Assembly: GCF_000429505.1 (NCBI RefSeq)
Contig: NZ_AUBZ01000025.1
Location: forward strand, 1-64,000
Direction of reading: 5' to 3'
DNA from: Aliagarivorans taiwanensis DSM 22990
GTDB taxonomy: Bacteria > Pseudomonadota > Gammaproteobacteria > Enterobacterales > Celerinatantimonadaceae
DNA length: 64,000 nt
The stretch's first letter is position 1. Each line of letters begins with the position of its first letter. Of this stretch, positions 44,495 through 54,115 are shown piece by piece. The translations under genes and the position numbers were made by a program. Below the pieces are notes generated by a model. The model was not told where the DNA came from. It made no database searches and worked only from the letters and a program-made list of their open reading frames with translations.

Positions 44495-46330
44495 CTACTC
44501 CACTGTCACCGCCTTGGCTAGGTTTCGTGGCTGATCCACATCGGTGCCTTTGATCAAGGCCACGTGATAGGAAAGTAGCTGTAGCGGTACGGTGTATAAG
44601 ATTGGCGCGACCAACTGAGCACAGTGTGGTACCTCCAGCACGCGCATGGTGTCGTCGCTGCTAAATCCAGCCTGCTGATCGGCGAACACGTACATAATGC
44701 CTCCGCGCGCTCTCACCTCTTCCACATTAGAGTGCAGTTTCTCGAGCAGCTCATTGTTCGGCGCAACAACAATCACCGGCATTTGCGCGTCAATCAGCGC
44801 CAATGGACCATGTTTAAGCTCACCAGCCGCGTAGGCCTCCGCGTGAATGTAGGAGATCTCTTTAAGCTTCAGTGCACCTTCCATCGCAATCGGGTATTGA
44901 TCGCCACGTCCCAAGAACAGTGCGTGGTGCTTGTCGGCAAACTCCGCCGCCAATTGCTCGATGCTCTCGGAAGATTCAAGCATCTGCTCAATCTTCGCTG
45001 GCAGTGCTTTAAGCTCGGCCACGGTTTGCAGCTCCAGCTTTGGGTCCAGACGCTGCTGCGACTTGGCAATGCCCATGGTCAACAGCAATAAAGCCACCAG
45101 CTGAGTGGTAAATGCCTTCGACGATGCCACGCCAATTTCCACACCCGCTTTGGTCATAAAGGCCAGATCAGATTCGCGCACCAGCGATGAGCCCGGTACG
45201 TTACAGATGGCCAAGCTCGACATATAGCCCAGCTCCTTGGCCATTCTCAGTGCCGCTAGCGTATCGGCGGTCTCACCAGATTGAGATAAGGTGACGAACA
45301 GCGAGTTAGGACGAACCACCGATTTGCGATAACGAAACTCAGAGGCAATCTCAACATTACAGGTCACGCCTGCCACCTCTTCCAGCCAGTAGCGTGCCAC
45401 CATGCCTGAGTTGTAGCTGGTGCCACAGGCAACAATCTGTACGTGCTCAACCTTGGCCAGTAACTCCTCGCCTTTGGTGCCAAAGGCATTGATCGCTACA
45501 CCGCTGTCGCTCACTCGCTCTGCCAGAGTCTGCTGCAGCGCCTTGGGCTGCTCGAAGATCTCTTTTTGCATAAAGTGCTGGTATCCGCCCTTGCCGCCCG
45601 CGTCGTGCTCTACGGTAGATTCAATAACTTCTCGCTCAACCGGCGCACCGTTAACATCAAATACGGTGACGCCCGCACGGGTGATCTGGGCGACATCGCC
45701 CTCTTCCAGGTAGCTGAAACGACGCGTCACAGGCAGCAGGGCCAATTGGTCGGAAGCCAGGAAGGTTTCGCCAAAGCCGTGGCCAATCACCAGTGGACTG
45801 CCTGAGCGAGCAACGATCAGTTGATCGGGCTGCTGTTTGTCCATCACCACAGTGCCATAGGCGCCATCTAGCTGGGCTACCGCGCGTTGCACCGCGATTA
45901 GCAGCGAATCGGCGCTTTTCAGCTCATGATGCACCAAATGCACAATCACTTCGGTGTCGGTTTGTGAGCTAAAGCTATAGCCAAGCCCCTGCAGCTTCTC
46001 GCGCAGTGGACCATGATTTTCGATGATGCCGTTGTGAACGACCGCAATGGTTTCGTTTGAAATGTGTGGATGGGCGTTTGCTTCGCTCGGCTCGCCATGG
46101 GTGGCCCAGCGGGTATGTGCAATACCGATGCGCCCTTCAACGCCGGACTCTTTCACTGCTTCGGCAAGCTCGTTTACCTTACCCAGGCGACGAACCCGGC
46201 TCAGCTCACCTTGGTGATCCAACAGCGCAACGCCGGCAGAATCGTATCCGCGGTACTCAAGGCGACGCAGTCCCTCGACCAGAATTTCACTCACATCACG
46301 TTGTGCTACTGCCCCAACAATGCCACACAT
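44495..46330 (-). CDS. glmS: Glutamine--fructose-6-phosphate aminotransferase (isomerizing)
   Basis: A 611-residue enzyme that makes glucosamine-6-phosphate from fructose-6-phosphate and glutamine, the first step to UDP-GlcNAc for peptidoglycan and lipid A. After Met removal Cys2 of [10 protein letters not shown] is the glutaminase nucleophile. [14 protein letters not shown] and [23 protein letters not shown] segments ([18 protein letters not shown]) follow. The two SIS isomerase domains carry [23 protein letters not shown] and [16 protein letters not shown], and it ends NLAKAVTVE. Length matches E. coli (609). Upstream are two operator-like palindromes of the DeoR-regulator type. No glmU or glmR gene is adjacent within the window. 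Confidence 0.97.
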   Translation of the reverse strand: MCGIVGAVAQRDVSEILVEGLRRLEYRGYDSAGVALLDHQGELSRVRRLGKVNELAEAVKESGVEGRIGIAHTRWATHGEPSEANAHPHISNETIAVVHNGIIENHGPLREKLQGLGYSFSSQTDTEVIVHLVHHELKSADSLLIAVQRAVAQLDGAYGTVVMDKQQPDQLIVARSGSPLVIGHGFGETFLASDQLALLPVTRRFSYLEEGDVAQITRAGVTVFDVNGAPVEREVIESTVEHDAGGKGGYQHFMQKEIFEQPKALQQTLAERVSDSGVAINAFGTKGEELLAKVEHVQIVACGTSYNSGMVARYWLEEVAGVTCNVEIASEFRYRKSVVRPNSLFVTLSQSGETADTLAALRMAKELGYMSSLAICNVPGSSLVRESDLAFMTKAGVEIGVASSKAFTTQLVALLLLTMGIAKSQQRLDPKLELQTVAELKALPAKIEQMLESSESIEQLAAEFADKHHALFLGRGDQYPIAMEGALKLKEISYIHAEAYAAGELKHGPLALIDAQMPVIVVAPNNELLEKLHSNVEEVRARGGIMYVFADQQAGFSSDDTMRVLEVPHCAQLVAPILYTVPLQLLSYHVALIKGTDVDQPRNLAKAVTVE

Positions 46331-46444
46331 ATGCTTTTCCCCTTTAGATTCTAAGCAACGTTCGTCTTGTCTTGCTTTGCCGCTCTACTCGTTCCAGATG
46401 AGTGAAAGCCAAAGCCACAATCAATTTCGGTTTACGATTATATT

Positions 46445-46459
46445 CTTTCACTTCGAAAG
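46445..46459. promoter_or_regulatory. DeoR-type operator-like palindrome 1 upstream of glmS
   Basis: CTTTCACTTCGAAAG. It closely matches a second copy exactly 100 bases away. TTTCG/CGAAA repeats are typical of operators bound by DeoR-family sugar regulators. Confidence 0.5.
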
Positions 46460-46544
46460 TTCAATGTTTAAAATCGTTCTAAATTTCTATCCAATCAGTC
46501 TGCCACATCTGCAGCAACACACGAATAACTTACCAACCACTAAC

Positions 46545-46559
46545 CTTTCGTTTCGAAAG
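46545..46559. promoter_or_regulatory. DeoR-type operator-like palindrome 2 upstream of glmS
   Basis: CTTTCGTTTCGAAAG, differing from copy 1 at two positions. The 100-bp distance would suit a repression loop. Confidence 0.5.
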
Positions 46560-46821
46560 CCATTGAGGTCATCCAATAAACTTAATGCCTTGTTAACTAC
46601 CCGTGTCGCAAGTCAGCAACCATTTAATCCTAGCTGTAAGTGACCTGAGCCACGGCTTTAGCTTATAAAATAGGCATTTATTAATAGTTAGGCATATCAT
46701 TAAATCTAGGCAAGGAAGCAAGGTAGTAAGCCTCCCATGTGGGTCGGAGAGGCTTTGCCACTAGGGAAACACAAGCAAGTCATCGCGCTATCGATTTCTC
46801 GAAGGGATTCAGGGAGACCCA

Positions 46822-49800
46822 ATGAAACTCTATCCAAAGTTTCTGATTGCACTAGCCATTACCGTGGGCTTAATGCTGCTCTCGGTGTTTTACATCATCT
46901 GGCAGGCCGATAAAGCACTCGTAGAAAGGCAAAAGGCCTCGTTCGCCAGAGAAAGTCGACTGCTCATTGACGAAGTCGACCGGATGCTATTCGAGCGTTT
47001 CCACAATGTACAAACCTTCTCCCTGTCACTGGGCGATATCGAACCGGGCAAACTGGCCTATATCTCCACCTCACCCGAAATGATCGCCAAGCTCAACAGC
47101 TTGGTGGTGAACTACCAGGCCTACCGGCGCATTGCCATCTTCGACACCGACGGCAGTTTGTTGGCTGCCAATAGCCGCAACGCCCAAGGAAGAACGCTGC
47201 AAGGGATCTTTATTCCCAAGCAATAAGTCGCAGCCTCGGCGTGGTTTCAACAGATTCTAAAAAACGAGGATGTTAAGCCCGGAGAAGTGGCCACCAGCCC
47301 GGTGGTCGCCGGTCCCTTCCGTTACATCTTGAGCCCCAACCCCGACCATTACGACCTCATTTTTGGCTCGCGGATCCTCGATACCGAAGGGAATATCGCG
47401 GGGGTTTGGGTAAACATTGTCGACCTTGCCAGTATAGAGAGCATCTTCGAGAGCCACTATGCCCTGCTCGCCGCCAAAGGTATGGAAGACACACATCTGG
47501 TGTTGATCGACAAAGACGGCAAGTTGCTTATCGATTTTGCGCCACTGCAGCAGGGCTCGTCTGAGTATCATCGCAGCTTCGATCGTATCGACGCAGTAAA
47601 TCTCAAGTCACAGGGAATGGAAGCGGCGCGCCTTGCGGTATCCGGCTTGTCTGGCAATGTTGTGGAGGGGGCCACCAACCAAGAACTGGTGGTCGGTTTC
47701 GCCCGCAGCAAGGGGGCCCACGACTTCACCGGGCTGGGCTGGTCTTCACTTATTAACATGCCTAAATCCGCAGCCTTCCGGCAGTCTGAGCGGATCAAAA
47801 CCTCAGCCATTAGCTTTGCCTTAGTGCTGGTTTCGTTGACCATGGCAGGCGGCGGACTGGTGTGTTGGCGGCTTAGCCGTTCGTTTATCAGTTTGTCAGA
47901 TACCATGGATCAGCTGGCTTTGGGCAACTCGCAAGTAGAGCTGCCCAACATTCGCCGTAGCGATGAAATCGGCAATATGGCCCGCTCGCTGGGTAATCTA
48001 CAGCAGGTACTAATAGAGAGGGACCGGCTACGCGAACAAAATGAGCAACAGCTGTTCTGGCTCGAGATCCAAAAACGCGCCACCGACAGCAGCTCTATTG
48101 GCATCTGGGTCTCTGATATTAGTAAGGCCGAGCACCCTATCGTCTACACCAACCGGGCTTTTGAAACCCTCTCTGGTTACGCCTCGGGAGAAATCATCGG
48201 CTGCAGTACCGAGCTACTTAATGGCCCCGGCACTGAGCCAGAAGCCTTAAGTGAGATCGACAATGCCATCGCAGCCGGCAACCCCGTGTCGGTGACGTTG
48301 ACTCACTACAAAAAAGGCGCACAGCCCTTTACTAACAAGCTCCGTTTAGACCCTGTTTACAGCTCTGAGGGCGCGCTGACTCACTACATCGCCTTCCATG
48401 AAGATGTCACCGAAGCATTGGCGAAGGCCCAGCAAGATCGCCAGGCGCTGGAAACCGAGATAGAGCAGCGCACTAAAGAGGCGCGCAGCGCGGCTAACCG
48501 GCTGCAAGCGGTATGGGAAACCGCCCCCGATGGCATGGTCATCTTCTCCCCTGAGGGCCAGATCATGGATGTTAACCGCGCCTTTGAGAGACTGTTCGGC
48601 CTTAAACGCGATGAGCTATTTGGCAGCATCATCACTGCCTTGTTTACCTTGCGTTCCAGCCAAGGTATCGAGTCCATCGCCATCTAGGACATCGCCTACG
48701 AGTTTGCCGCCAGCGATGACTTCGACGGCCTGCATTTTCACAAGCGCCGTTTTCCGGTCGAATTGGCCATCGCCGAAGTGTATACCGAGGACCTACACGC
48801 CTATCTAGCCGTAGTCAAAGACCAGACCGAACATCAGCAACGCAAAGCCTCCGAACGCTTCTTACGCCACGCCTTAGAAGAGCGTGAGCTGATCTACCGC
48901 ACCGCCTTTGGCCAAGCAGCAATGGGGATTGCCCGAATATCGCTGGAAGGCCAGTTTATCGAAGTGAACATGAAGCTCTGCCAACTATTTGGTTACCCAG
49001 AAAAAGCCTTCCTTCGACTGAACTATGCCGATATCTCGCTGGATAAAGACAACGCCGCCCAACAGTTGTGGCAACGCTTGAAAGAGGGGCAGATCGACAA
49101 CTTCAGCGACGATCTGGAGTTTGTCACCCGCCGTGGTGAGACCTTCTGGGCCAATTTGGCAGTATCACTGGTATCAACCGATACCGGGGAGGCCAAGTAC
49201 TTTATCGCCATCTTTGAGGACATCACCAGCCGCAAAGCCTCCGAGCAAAAACTGCAGGATTCGAAACAACAAATCGATGAGCTGCTAAGAGGCATGCAGG
49301 TTGCCTCTGATGCCGGCGGCATATGTAACTGGTCGTTGGATTTGGTAACCGGCGAGGTCAAATGGGACGAAGGCAGTTTCGCACTGTTTGGCTACTCACC
49401 CGATGAGACCGCAAGTTACGAGCTGTGGAAACGCGCTGTACACCCAGACGACATGTCCAACGCCGAGCAATCGCTTTCCATGGCCATTCAAGATGGCAGC
49501 GATTACCACGCCGAATACCGCGCCTATTGCCAATCCACCGGAGAGCTTCGTTGGGTGAAATCGGCAGGTAGCGTGGTCACCAATGAAGACAATCAGGCAG
49601 TAGTCATCCACGGCATTAATCTCGACATAACCGAAGAGCGGGAGATCCAAGCTAAGCTGGCCCAAGAGTCTCAGGCCGCGCAGCAAGCCAACAAGGCTAA
49701 GTCCCAGTTTTTGGCAACCATGAGCCATGAGATCCGCACCCCGATGAACGGCATCATCGGCATGGTCGATCTACTCAAGGACACCTCCCTGAGCGATGAC

Positions 49801-51579
49801 CAAACCCGGATGGTGCAAACGGTTAAAGACTCCTCTTATGCGCTACTGGATATCATCAACGACATTCTCGATTTCTCCAAAATTGAGTCCGGCCAGATGG
49901 AGCTAGAGATCTTGAATATCTCCATCCTATCCACCGTCGAGAAGATGATTGATACGGTATGGATCAACGCAAATCGCAAAAGCGTGAGACTGTGTGTACT
50001 TGCGCGCACCGAGATCCCCGACGAGCTGCAGCTTGACCCCGTCAGAGTCAGACAGGTGCTGCTCAATTTGGTGGGCAACGCCATCAAGTTTACCAGCGGT
50101 GAACAACAGCATGACCGTGTATCGATAATCCTTGCCTACGACAAAGTCCGCGGCATGCTCAACATGCAGATCGAAGACACAGGGATCGGCATGAACCAAG
50201 CCCAGATAGGCTCTCTCTTTAAGCCCTTCACTCAAGCAGATTCATCCACCACCCGGCAATATGGCGGCACTGGACTGGGTTTAAGTATCACCAAATCATT
50301 TGTTGATCTGATGGGTGGCTCGGTATCGGTAAGCAGCGAAGCGGGCAAAGGCAGCTGCTTTGCTGTGGAGATACCCAGCACGCCAGCCAGCGAGTTCGTC
50401 GATGTGTTCAGTAAGTATGATGTCTCACATTTCTCCATTGTACTGCTGGTAAAAGATCCGTTGCACTCGCGCGTTTGCCGGGACTTGGCAGAGCGCCTTG
50501 GGCCACGTGAGATACTCGACGATCTCCCTGAAGATAGCCTGGAAAACCTCAATCAAGTCGTTGTTATCACCGACAACGATGACGACAACATCTCCATGTT
50601 TGGCTGGCGAATGTTGCTGCTCAATGAAGACCCTCTCTCAGAACATGGCAGCGTGACCCCGACTTACTATGTGGTGGGCGCCCACCCGCTTAAGCCCAGC
50701 GATCTGATGTTTGGAGTTGCCGTGCTCTGTGGCCTGGACAGCGCTGAACTACATGCGCTCAGTAACGTGATTGACCTTGACCACATCCCCGCCCTGGCCG
50801 ATCGCGAGCAAGCGGAACGTCAAGGCCGGGTTATTCTGTGCGCCGAGGATCAACCCACCAACCGCTTAGTGCTATCCAAGCAGCTCGACAAGCTGGGCTA
50901 CTGCTATGACATGGCAGAAGATGGCTTGGAGGCGCTGGAGTTATGGACTCGCCATCAACACCGCGTCGTACTCACCGACTGCCATATGCCTAAGATGGAT
51001 GGCTTTGAGTTAACCAAAGCGATTCGACAGATAGAAAAGCCTCAGAACCGACCTACCATCATTGCGATTACCGCCAACGCCTTAACCGGCGAATCGGAGA
51101 ATTGCCGCAATGCGGGTATGGACGATTACCTGAGCAAGCCGGTCGATTTAAAAGCGCTGCAAAAATGCCTGAGCAATCACTTTAAGGATCTCAGGGAGTC
51201 TCTTGAGCCTGCACCCATCGTCGAAGAGCCTGATGGCATCACCGTCGAGGGCATCGATAACGAACATCTCTATCGAGTACTGGGCTGCGACGATGAAGAG
51301 CTCGCGAAATCCGTGCTGGCGATGTTCTGGACCAGCCTTGAGAGCGATCAACAGCGTCTAAATGAAGCTGTGGGTAGCGCTGATTTCAACAGCATTCGCT
51401 CGATCGCCCATGGCGCCAAAGGCGCAACAGCCTCCAGCGGCGCACTCGAGCTTAGCGAGTTGTTTAAACAAATTGAACATCAGTACCAAGACATTGATAC
51501 CGTCAACAAGATCTTGGTCGACATTGATCTGCTTGCCAACAAGATTGGCGACAGCCTCAGACAAAGCCATATCGTCTGA
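46822..51579 (+). pseudogene. EvgS/BvgS-like hybrid sensor kinase with two in-frame stop codons
   Basis: One frame of 1585 codons, broken by TAA at 47224-47226 (codon 135) and TAG at 48685-48687 (codon 622). Order: TM1 (about 8-27), Cache-like periplasmic sensor (30-330), TM2, HAMP (SDTMDQLALGNSQVEL), four PAS domains (about 420-545, 555-660, 690-805, 815-945), HisKA with His969 in [11 protein letters not shown], HATPase with [14 protein letters not shown], a degenerate receiver, a true receiver with Asp1386 in LTDCHMPKMDG, and an HPt domain with His1530 in IAHGAKGAT. The first stop cuts the sensor, the second a PAS. No frameshift occurs, and homology continues straight through both stops. 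As read, no full receptor can be made. A response protein gene follows after 16 bases. Confidence 0.88.
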
Positions 51580-51595
51580 CTAATCAGGAGCGAAT

Positions 51596-52696
51596 ATGAA
51601 TATCAGCACGTCACGCATTATCGTTGTTTTCGACTCTCACGAGATTATCGACATTATTCGTCAATTACTCACGCCCAGCAGCGCCCCTGTTGTTGAGCTT
51701 CCCACCACCCTTGGGGAAGAAGAGAGCAAGCCATTGCTGAACGAGTTTACCGGCCCTCAGTTGATCATCTATGCCTTTGCCGACCCCAAGTCCGCAATTA
51801 CCGCCAAGCAGCAAATCGACGGCCTTCTCGACGATCCTCTGAGCTACTTCCGCAACATTCTTTTTTGCGACAAGGACCAACGGCAACTGGCCTACAAGGC
51901 CTGCTTTGAGAATCACTTCGACATCTATGACACCATCCGCCCGGTCTATGACGTTGGCCGTGTTCGGCTACTGATTAAACGTTCAATCGAATGGTTCAAT
52001 CAACAAGTCGAACAAGCCAAACAAATTGAAGAGTTAGAAGCGCGCCTAGAGGAATTTGTCGATACCGAAGAGGAGGAGCAAACACCGCTGGAACAAGTGC
52101 TCGATGAAATCCCCCGTGCAGAGTGGGAAAAAGCGTTGGAGAGTGTGCTGTCCTCACTGGAGGTCACCGAGCTAAATGGCCTGCTGGAAAAACTGCCGCA
52201 GGAGACCCTGACCCAAGGGGTGATGGAGGTGAAAAACCCCGAGTCACAGATGCTAACCGACTTTAGCCAAGCCATCGACAAGATCCGCAAAGGCAAGGCC
52301 AATTGCAAGAGTACCGTCATCGTGGCTGAAGACCACCCTGTGATGCAAAACATCGTAGCGTCAATCTTGGAGCGGGAAGCCTACCACGTTGAACGGGCGG
52401 GTAACGGCGCAGAGGCGCTATTTAAAGCCAAAGTAATGCAACCTAAGCTGCTTATTCTGGATATCGATATGCCCACTTTAGACGGCTTTAACACCCTCAA
52501 AGCGCTAAGAGAGTGCCCCGCCACCCTCGACCTACCGGTTATCATGCTAACCAGTCATTCCGATAAAGATATCTTTCGCCAGTGTATTCAATCAGGCGCT
52601 CAGGACTACATCGTCAAGCCAACCAACGCCAGCACGCTAATCAAAAAAGTGGAGAAGCTGATAGCCAGCAAAGGGGGCAGCAACTTCCAGATATAG
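51596..52696 (+). CDS. Response regulator with a degenerate N-terminal and a true C-terminal receiver domain
   Basis: A 366-residue cytosolic signalling protein. Residues 1-120 resemble a receiver fold (RIIVVFDSHEIIDIIRQLL) without a clear phospho-acceptor. Residues 130-175 are acidic and helical, likely coiled coil. Residues about 240-360 form a normal receiver with acidic pair in VAEDHPVMQN, phospho-Asp in LLILDIDMPTLDG, Thr/Ser in MLTSHS and Lys in VKPTNA. There is no DNA-binding or enzymatic output domain, so it probably acts by protein contact or phosphotransfer. It follows the hybrid kinase closely and would receive phosphate from its HPt domain. Confidence 0.88.
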   Translation: MNISTSRIIVVFDSHEIIDIIRQLLTPSSAPVVELPTTLGEEESKPLLNEFTGPQLIIYAFADPKSAITAKQQIDGLLDDPLSYFRNILFCDKDQRQLAYKACFENHFDIYDTIRPVYDVGRVRLLIKRSIEWFNQQVEQAKQIEELEARLEEFVDTEEEEQTPLEQVLDEIPRAEWEKALESVLSSLEVTELNGLLEKLPQETLTQGVMEVKNPESQMLTDFSQAIDKIRKGKANCKSTVIVAEDHPVMQNIVASILEREAYHVERAGNGAEALFKAKVMQPKLLILDIDMPTLDGFNTLKALRECPATLDLPVIMLTSHSDKDIFRQCIQSGAQDYIVKPTNASTLIKKVEKLIASKGGSNFQI

Positions 52697-52848
52697 CCTG
52701 TGAGCGCCTATCGATTTCTACCTTGAACAAGCACGGCTTGAGCATGACTCGAGCCCAGTGGCTTTTGCCCCAGTTTCAACTGATAGGCTAAACTCTGTCA
52801 CGCAACTCTGTTTTTAATTGTTTTCAATTCCCGAGAAAGGATCTCTCA

Positions 52849-53481
52849 ATGAAGTTTGTCCCCGCAATACTGCTTGCCCTGCTCATATCTGGCTGTGAAT
52901 CAACTTACTACAACGCAATGGAAAAAGTGGGCTACCACAAACGTGAAATCCTCGTTGATCGGGTGGCCGATGCGCAGTCCAGCCAGCAACAAGCCCAGCA
53001 GCAGTTCAGTTCAGCCCTTGAGGAGTTGCAGGTACTCACGCAGTTCGACGGCGGTGATCTGGAAGAGGTCTACGATCAAGTCTCCAGTCAGTATAAAAAG
53101 TCGCAGTCATCCGCCGAGGAGGTGAGCAGCCGCATCGACAAGGTTGCCAGCGTAGCCGATGCCCTGTTTGAGGAATGGCAACAAGAACTTAGCGAGTATC
53201 AAAGTGACTCCTTGCGCAAACAGAGCGAGCAACGACTAAAAGACACCCAAGTTCAATATCAACAGATGCTCACCACCATGCGCCGGGCGGAAAGCAGTAT
53301 GGAGCCGGTGTTAAGACGCTTGAAGGACAACGAGTTGTATCTTAAACACAACTTGAATGCACAAGCGGTGGGCGCCATTGGCAGCGAGTTCACCCAGTTA
53401 GAGGGAGAGATAGAAGCTTTAATAATCGAGATGCAAGCAGCCATCGACGAGTCGAAGCGCTTTATCAGCACGCTGAACTAA
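52849..53481 (+). CDS. DUF2959 lipoprotein, coiled-coil
   Basis: A 210-residue predicted lipoprotein: leader MKFVPAILLALLISGCEST with the lipobox ISGC. The mature protein is almost entirely helical, rich in Gln, Glu and Ser, with heptad-like stretches (about 40-75, 95-160 and 180-208). ESTYYNAMEKVGYHKREILVDR after the lipobox, in two parts, is diagnostic of DUF2959. The function is unknown. It has its own ribosome site (GAAAGGATC) and follows the response regulator after 152 bases, so it may be separately transcribed. Confidence 0.85.
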   Translation: MKFVPAILLALLISGCESTYYNAMEKVGYHKREILVDRVADAQSSQQQAQQQFSSALEELQVLTQFDGGDLEEVYDQVSSQYKKSQSSAEEVSSRIDKVASVADALFEEWQQELSEYQSDSLRKQSEQRLKDTQVQYQQMLTTMRRAESSMEPVLRRLKDNELYLKHNLNAQAVGAIGSEFTQLEGEIEALIIEMQAAIDESKRFISTLN

Positions 53482-53526
53482 CGTTCTCGCTTCCCTAACC
53501 ACGCGCAGCCTGCTGGATGTATGACC

Positions 53527-53550
53527 GGGGAGCGGCATTGCTCCCCCTTA
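53527..53550 (+). terminator. Hairpin after the DUF2959 gene
   Basis: GGGGAGC, loop GGCATT, GCTCCCC, then CTTAAA. A 7-bp GC stem with a weak T tail, 46 bases after the stop. Confidence 0.55.
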
Positions 53551-53648
53551 AATAGTCATTTTTAGATGCACGTCATCAAATTTGACCTATAAATGACATC
53601 GCACGCTGTTGATTCTTATATCATTAATATATCCCCCTACAAACGGGA

Positions 53649-54098
53649 ATGATATTGAAGCCAATCTATTCGTGTATCGAGTTCACCAAGCGGCTGATAG
53701 CATCGCAGAAGACCTACCGCGACGGCACCCATCAAGAAGCGAAGGATCTCGCCAGCATCGTTAACCACCAGCATGTCGAAGACATCGCTGAGTTTGGCTT
53801 TATTTGGCGTACCCTCGACATCCCCGACTTTTTGCGCTGCACCTACGTGCGCTACTACCTCAAGCCCCAGCAGTTCCCTCAGCAAGTGCTAATGAGCGAA
53901 GTGTTGAGCCCTTTTGATATCGAGATATGTAATTTCTTGCTGTGTTCCAAATCGGGAGAGTTGCTGAGCGAGGATGAAGCCTGGGAGGAGATACAGCAAG
54001 CCGTTTATACCTTTACCCCTATCCGCAGTATCTCACCTCCAGCGCAGCTGGCGACTTCTGCGCTCAACAGTCAAAACTCACTGCTAACCGAGAACTAA
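53649..54098 (+). CDS. Hypothetical soluble protein in the signalling cluster
   Basis: I do not recognise the family. The 149-residue protein has no signal peptide or membrane segment and a mixed helical composition. HVEDIAEFGFIWRTLDIPDF and YVRYYLKPQQFPQQVLMSEV are its most distinctive stretches, and the C terminus (about 125-149) is Ser/Ala-rich and probably disordered. ATG 53649 has only a weak ribosome site (CGGGA directly adjacent), so the start could be slightly further in. It lies between the two signalling units and converges on the second histidine kinase. Confidence 0.6.
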   Translation: MILKPIYSCIEFTKRLIASQKTYRDGTHQEAKDLASIVNHQHVEDIAEFGFIWRTLDIPDFLRCTYVRYYLKPQQFPQQVLMSEVLSPFDIEICNFLLCSKSGELLSEDEAWEEIQQAVYTFTPIRSISPPAQLATSALNSQNSLLTEN

Positions 54099-54115
54099 AT
54101 CAAAGGTACTGCACG

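Larger units (their letters stand above)
46331..46821. other. 491-bp divergent regulatory region between glmS and the hybrid kinase
   Basis: AT-rich, no gene seen. Contains the two CTTTC..GAAAG palindromes (46445-46459 and 46545-46559), a TATAAAAT -10-like box near 46664 pointing toward the kinase, and a purine-rich leader just before ATG 46822. Confidence 0.5.

Noticed and set aside
46720..46800. Possible c-di-GMP or other riboswitch in the leader of the hybrid kinase gene (GCCTCC...GAGGC hairpin region)
   Set aside because: The conserved bases of GEMM or other known riboswitches are not present and the pairing is short.
36860..48687. Genetic-code change or stop-codon recoding to explain the TAG and TAA codons inside long genes
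   Set aside because: Many other genes in the window end cleanly at TAA or TAG, and no recoding element or pyrrolysine/selenocysteine context is seen. Point mutation or sequence error is simpler.
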